A stretch of DNA of 24,762 bases. Origin: a virus. This document shows, one piece after another, positions 20,897 through 24,762 of this stretch. The notes below the pieces were generated by a model, which was not told the DNA's origin, did no database searches, and saw only the letters and a list, made by a program, of their open reading frames with translations. The stretch covers positions 1 through 24,762 of IMG/VR virus record IMGVR_UViG_3300046535_002299; one strand, 5' to 3'. Every line of letters starts with the position of its first letter. Position 1 is the stretch's first letter. The position numbers were made by a program, and so were the translations under genes.

Positions 20897-22204
20897 TTAT
20901 GCTACTAAATAAAATCCAGAGAAGTACATGGTCGTAGCATTTGCAAACATTGCATCAGTAAGAACAATACTTGCACCCCCAGCCGTTGGAGAAGAAGCTA
21001 CCATAGTTGCTGTTGTAGTTGCTCCAGCAGTTTGAAGTCCCAATGTAGTATATGTTGCTGTAACTGTAAGACCAGCATAAAGATTCAAAGACATTGTATA
21101 TTGTGCTGACGCTCCTGCAGTTATGGGAAGTCCTGTAAGAGTAGCAGTGCCAGTAGAAGAGCCTTTATTTGTTGTAATAAATGCTCCATTTATAAAAACA
21201 GCATTCCCAATCATTGTAAAGTTACCACCTTGAAAAGAATAAGTAATTCCAGTTGTTCCTCCACCAAAAGCAACTCCTGGCGTCCAAGTGCCTGTTCTTC
21301 CAAATGATCGATTTGTAATTGTGGTGGTATTAATAACCGAAGAAGTATTGCTATATGCTAGGCCAGAATGAACTAAAGTACCAGCCCCAGTAATTGCAGC
21401 AGCGTTTGATGAACTGATTGCAGTATTATAAATCGACAAAGTAGTGCCTGATCCCACTGAAACCGCTGATGCAGTTCCTGAAATCAATGTCCCGCCAACT
21501 ATTGTATTGGTTGCTCCTGTTCCCGCGGTAGTAATAACAGTAGTATTTGTGCCTAATTGTATCGTGGTGTTAAAAAAATTAATCAAGCCAGTACCACTTG
21601 TTGTAATTGGCATTGCTAAATTTGAACGGAATGAATTTATTGTTCCCGCGCTTACGGTACTAGCTGTAGTTGATGCACCTGAATTTCCAATTCCCGCATT
21701 GATCAATGAAATGAAACCTGCACTAGTAGAAGCAAAAAGCGAAATTCCTGTCGTTCCTATATTACCATTACAATCAAATATATTTACACTTGATCCTGTA
21801 TCCGAAGAAGTATGAGAAATGCCCGTATTATTCGTACAATTGAGAAAACAATCAGTGAGATTAACAACTGATGCTGCTGTGCCAGTTACAGCCAAAAAGA
21901 ACGCGCTATTGGTTTGCAATCGGATACCAGAAATAGAAACTGAACCAGCTGCTGTGAAGGTACAAGTTCCAATAATTGTGACATTAGGTGTGAACGCATC
22001 TCCTACAAAAGCTGTTAAATTTACTCCTGCTTTTAAAGTAATATTTTCAGTATATGTTCCAGGGCGGAGAAAAATAGTATCTCCTGAAGATGCTGACGTT
22101 AAAGCAGAAGCGATTGTGGTATGAGTACCATTAGCTACTAATGCATCTACTATAAATTTTGCTGGACCATAGTTATTTGTTGATAAAGCATGCGTAAATG
22201 TCAT
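20897..22204 (-). CDS. Right-handed beta-helix tail-fibre protein
   Basis: This 435-residue protein is Thr/Ser/Ala/Gly-rich with repeated short strands. Residues 33-80 (ASALTSASSGDTIFLRPGTY, then ITLKAGVNLTAFVGDAFTPN) match the pectate-lyase-like beta-helix opening, and the next 200 residues show regular strand-turn repeats. The final 130 residues (FGGGTTGITYSFQGGNFTMI and following) form a separate beta domain. Such proteins bind host surface polysaccharide or receptor. A strong AGAGGAAAA precedes the ATG. No catalytic residues are confirmed. It is the last gene of the tail cluster. Confidence 0.78.
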   Translation of the reverse strand: MTFTHALSTNNYGPAKFIVDALVANGTHTTIASALTSASSGDTIFLRPGTYTENITLKAGVNLTAFVGDAFTPNVTIIGTCTFTAAGSVSISGIRLQTNSAFFLAVTGTAASVVNLTDCFLNCTNNTGISHTSSDTGSSVNIFDCNGNIGTTGISLFASTSAGFISLINAGIGNSGASTTASTVSAGTINSFRSNLAMPITTSGTGLINFFNTTIQLGTNTTVITTAGTGATNTIVGGTLISGTASAVSVGSGTTLSIYNTAISSSNAAAITGAGTLVHSGLAYSNTSSVINTTTITNRSFGRTGTWTPGVAFGGGTTGITYSFQGGNFTMIGNAVFINGAFITTNKGSSTGTATLTGLPITAGASAQYTMSLNLYAGLTVTATYTTLGLQTAGATTTATMVASSPTAGGASIVLTDAMFANATTMYFSGFYLVA

Positions 22205-22217
22205 ATTTTCCTCTTAA

Positions 22218-23030
22218 TTAGCTTAATACCCATGTACCTGTAAATCCCGCAATTGCACACCAACAAGTATCGCTTGCTCTATAGGTCAATTCTACTGAAT
22301 CTCCTTGTAAAGTGGATACTGCTGTACCTCCCGCTGAAGTCACAAGAGATCCCATTCTTATAATTTGAGTGCCTGGAGCATCAATAGTTAAGACCTGAGA
22401 AGCATGATCTACGAAGAATTTTATAGTATCTCCCTGTACTGGAGATGCAGGAAGAGTGCCTGTGGCTGTTCCTGTAATGAAATATCCATTATTTTTTAGT
22501 GGTGAGAAAGCTCCAGATACATCATTCCATGTGAAACCACCGCCTCCAGCCATTGTAACAAATCCAGTAGCAGCTACTGCAAAACTGGCAGAATCGAAAT
22601 TGCTTAGTCCTATTTTTGTCGCATCAGCTGCGGCCAATGCTTGAGATATTTGTACTTCTATAGCTAATGTATTAGCACCGGTACCATCTGAACGTACTGG
22701 ATTGGTTCCTGCTGCTACTACAGCGCCATTAATAGTCACAAGCCCTGCAATTGTAGGAACAATAGGACTTGTCCCTGTTTGAACAGCAATAGAATCAATT
22801 GCTTGTTCGCCCCCTGCTAAATCTAAAGTAATATTAGGATTAGAATAACCAATATTAATTGTTCCTAAAGGAGATGTAAGATTACCTAATTTAACATGAC
22901 GTGCAGCTGTAGAGCCAATCCATAGTTGGCCATTCGTTGTCATTGCACCGCCACGTTCAGTTCCATCAAAAGACATATTGTCTGTAAATGTGATAGTTTC
23001 TAGACCTACTGTAGAATTATTACCTGCCAT
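22218..23030 (-). CDS. Tail-fibre protein, beta-rich
   Basis: This 270-residue protein has a Gly/Asn-rich beta N-terminal part, a SQALAAADATKIGLSNFDSA central repeat-type motif, and a C-terminal domain (GDTIKFFVDHASQVLTIDAP) that closes with TCWCAIAGFTGTWVLS, a Trp-rich end typical of fibre trimer domains. It starts at an ATG with an AGGTAA box. Receptor binding or fibre assembly is inferred. Confidence 0.75.
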   Translation of the reverse strand: MAGNNSTVGLETITFTDNMSFDGTERGGAMTTNGQLWIGSTAARHVKLGNLTSPLGTINIGYSNPNITLDLAGGEQAIDSIAVQTGTSPIVPTIAGLVTINGAVVAAGTNPVRSDGTGANTLAIEVQISQALAAADATKIGLSNFDSASFAVAATGFVTMAGGGGFTWNDVSGAFSPLKNNGYFITGTATGTLPASPVQGDTIKFFVDHASQVLTIDAPGTQIIRMGSLVTSAGGTAVSTLQGDSVELTYRASDTCWCAIAGFTGTWVLS

Positions 23031-23031
23031 G

Positions 23032-23580
23032 TCAGTTTACCTGCCTGAACTCTAAAAGAGAGTTCCAATTAATTGTGAGTCCCGCAACGCCCTGTACAGT
23101 TATTATTATATTATTTCCACTTGCTGATAAAAATATGTCCGCAGTTATTAAAGCTACGCTTTGAAATGTATCATGAAATTCTGTACCCAACTCAGTAGCC
23201 GCAGCGCCATTAGTAATATATCCTCCTGAAAATGAATATGCTCCAGCTGCTGGTCCCGTGTTAGTAAATGCTTGTACATTACCATATACATAGTAAGTGC
23301 CTGCAACAGCAGGAAGAGCAAATGTGAGTATAGTTGTAGGAGTAGCATCTATAGTAGTAAGTATTCCTGTTTGTCTATTTGTAAGTTGTATGGTTAAAGT
23401 ATTACTGCCACTGCTTCCATCTGTTTGTATGCCATTATCATTATTATCAATTGTATCTCTACCAATCTCATTCAATACATTCGCAGCAGGAATAGCTGGA
23501 GAATTTACATCAGTAACAAAACTAGTTGGAACTGTTGGGGGCACTGGACCCGAGGCTAAACTTTTATATATCTGGCTCAA
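23032..23580 (-). CDS. Tail-fibre or appendage protein, TTG start
   Basis: This 182-residue beta-rich protein has a Pro-rich N-terminus (SGPVPPTVPTSFVTDVNS), then NRQTGILTTIDATPTTILTF and a jelly-roll-like C-terminal part (LSASGNNIIITVQGVAGLTI). The N-terminal LNEIGRDTIDNND resembles structural collar proteins. The start is a TTG after GAGGTAAATTAG; no ATG fits. Part of the tail cluster. Confidence 0.7.
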   Translation of the reverse strand: MSQIYKSLASGPVPPTVPTSFVTDVNSPAIPAANVLNEIGRDTIDNNDNGIQTDGSSGSNTLTIQLTNRQTGILTTIDATPTTILTFALPAVAGTYYVYGNVQAFTNTGPAAGAYSFSGGYITNGAAATELGTEFHDTFQSVALITADIFLSASGNNIIITVQGVAGLTINWNSLLEFRQVN

Positions 23581-23586
23581 ACTAAT

Positions 23587-23919
23587 TTACCTCGCGTATA
23601 TGATTGCAAGACTAAAAATACCCGAACCTGCAGTTCCAATTATTTGAAATTGAGTATGTGCATCGGTTGCGAAAGTAGGCGCATGAGCCGCATTCCCTCT
23701 TAGATCTAATACTAATGCTTCGCCAGCTGAGAAAGTCTTCCAAACTGCCCCATTAACAACAAACTGTACAGATACTGTTGATTGATTATCGATAACCATT
23801 ACAACAGCTGGATAAGTAGTAGGGGTGCCCAAATTTTGAGCCACTCCTGTGAAAGGACCGCTTACTGTCCTTTCTGTGTCAAATCCAACTCGTCCACCTA
23901 TATATGGATTACTACTCAT
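23587..23919 (-). CDS. Small structural protein, beta-sandwich-like
   Basis: This 110-residue protein is mostly beta strands with Gly turns (PYIGGRVGFDTERTVSGPFT, then VVMVIDNQSTVSVQFVVNGA). There is no catalytic motif. Head-tail joining or appendage function is possible. It lies six bases from the next gene in the tail cluster, and its start follows the stop of the coiled-coil gene by overlap. Confidence 0.65.
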   Translation of the reverse strand: MSSNPYIGGRVGFDTERTVSGPFTGVAQNLGTPTTYPAVVMVIDNQSTVSVQFVVNGAVWKTFSAGEALVLDLRGNAAHAPTFATDAHTQFQIIGTAGSGIFSLAIIYAR

Positions 23920-24122
23920 TATGCCTCTTCAGGTTCTGTCGCTGATTCATTAACTGTTTTTTTCTTTTGAGACTCTTTTATTTTCTCTTCTATTTCTGCT
24001 ACCATTTTCGTAAGTTGAAAAAGAGCTTCTTTTACATGTTCAATGAGAGAATCATTGTCACAAAGTAGATGATATAACTTTTCATCAACTTGTGCTGTCA
24101 GTTGGATTATGTTTTTTAGCAT
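23919..24122 (-). CDS. Small coiled-coil protein
   Basis: This 67-residue protein starts MLKNIIQLTAQVDEKLYHLL and continues with leucine/isoleucine heptads and a Lys/Glu tail. It is a probable helical bundle or trimeriser. A TAATG overlap with the next ATG implies coupled translation. It may serve as a chaperone or connector of the tail fibre, inferred from place. Confidence 0.6.
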   Translation of the reverse strand: MLKNIIQLTAQVDEKLYHLLCDNDSLIEHVKEALFQLTKMVAEIEEKIKESQKKKTVNESATEPEEA

Positions 24123-24158
24123 ATCATTCCTTAAATTTTAATTTTGCATAAATTAATT

Positions 24159-24762
24159 TTAATTAACAATCATCCAGCCAATCACAGACACATCTGAGGC
24201 TTGTAAAGCAGTAGCATCGGCTGCTTGCAAGGCATTAATCACAAATGAAGTGGCGGCTACAATCGTTCCCACTGAAAGTTGTCCTAATGCAGCAGCTCCT
24301 GTAGATCCTATTGACTGTCTCCATATATAAATTAAAGAATTTGCGGTTACAGATGTAGTACTTACAGTGGCTGTACCTCCAGCAAGAGTTACTGATCCAA
24401 ATGAGTTTGCGCCAGCAGTCGTAGTCGTAGCAACGCTAGTACTAAGTATTTTATTTCCTGCTGTTCCTAATACTAAGTTTCCATTAGTAGCAGTAATAGC
24501 TCCTAAAGTTGCAGTAATTCCTGCAGTATTAGTTAGAACACCTGTAGTAGACCAAGAAGCTGCATTAGAAGTACCTAATGTTGCAGAGGCTGCTATAACA
24601 TATGCATCTGAAGCAGAATTATCTATACCTGTTGTCCATGTTGTTATTCCACTCACTGCATATTGAGAATAAGGATCCCCTGCAGATGCACCACCTACGG
24701 CAGCTTGGAAACCAGCGTTTGAAGTTCCGGAAGTATTATCCGAATTGGTCGCTTGATAATTT
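24159..24762 (-). CDS. Tail-fibre protein, N-terminus off the right edge
   Basis: The minus-strand frame is open from the right edge (24762) to the stop at 24159, giving at least 200 residues. The GTG at 24656 is not a necessary start because the frame continues upstream with GGASAGDPYSQYAVSG. The visible part has a GTAGNKILSTSVATTTTAGA-type repeat and the closing IGWMIVN, a fibre C-terminal domain seen in several phage and metagenome sequences. The N-terminal part is missing. Confidence 0.78.
   Translation of the reverse strand, partial: NYQATNSDNTSGTSNAGFQAAVGGASAGDPYSQYAVSGITTWTTGIDNSASDAYVIAASATLGTSNAASWSTTGVLTNTAGITATLGAITATNGNLVLGTAGNKILSTSVATTTTAGANSFGSVTLAGGTATVSTTSVTANSLIYIWRQSIGSTGAAALGQLSVGTIVAATSFVINALQAADATALQASDVSVIGWMIVN

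Noticed and set aside
21444-22124. Plus-strand open frames of 101-123 codons across the tail-fibre gene
   Set aside because: They are antisense to a well-supported repetitive fibre gene; the Val/Pro/Ala-rich translation is the complement of Thr/Gly/Asn codons, and no ribosome binding sites are present.
1-24762. Complete circular genome with the left and right partial genes joining
   Set aside because: Joining 24762 to 1 puts the two partial minus-strand frames out of register (a stop appears within nine codons), so the ends are simply cut points.

Overview
This window is almost certainly one continuous piece of a tailed double-stranded DNA phage, or a prophage of one, cut at both ends. It is AT-rich and gene-dense, with many ATGA or TAATG stop/start overlaps. 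It holds a full DNA-packaging and head set (small and large terminase, a long P22-like portal, scaffold, N4-gp56-like major capsid protein), a replication and recombination set (wHTH replication initiator with internal iterons, PD-(D/E)XK nuclease, ERF annealing protein, YqaJ exonuclease) and a run of tail-fibre-like structural genes. No integrase, lysis gene, tRNA or CRISPR array was seen. The host cannot be named from sequence alone. A U-box protein (a eukaryotic ubiquitin-ligase fold) encoded as phage cargo makes a host living in or with eukaryotic cells, such as amoeba-associated or obligate intracellular bacteria, a reasonable inference.

Layout. Positions 1-7219 (minus strand) carry the head genes, read right to left: portal, several small head-region genes, scaffold, a His-rich small protein, major capsid protein, and a partial structural gene leaving the left edge. 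Plus-strand genes (YkgJ-like, two small hypotheticals, one 166-residue hypothetical) sit between them like morons. Positions 7306-11812 (minus) hold a DEAH helicase, a cluster of DUF551-type small proteins and the large terminase. Positions 11871-14362 are mostly plus-strand cargo: a collapsed metallophosphoesterase, a hypothetical, a tail-anchored protein with an MGCC N-terminus, the U-box protein, and two overlapping small genes. Positions 14305-17913 (minus) form a compact early/middle operon from the replication initiator through a nuclease, a ladder of microproteins (three with a membrane segment, one zinc ribbon, one Cse60/DUF6496 composite) to the small terminase.

Positions 17914-18523 look like the control region: a probable antisense RNA with its own terminator, a Cro/CI-like HTH gene, and a divergent promoter pair sharing a palindromic operator. 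Positions 18524-20885 (plus) are the recombination operon plus a small predicted lipoprotein. Positions 20897-24762 (minus) are tail-fibre, beta-helix and appendage proteins, the last running off the right edge.

No stretch over 300 bases lacks a gene. The three largest non-coding stretches (1233-1508, 4492-4719, 17914-18185) all carry structure and are described separately. The most notable items are the U-box/tail-anchored cargo cassette, the oop-like antisense RNA candidate beside the initiator, the iteron array inside the initiator gene, and the metallophosphoesterase collapsed between its two metal-binding motifs.
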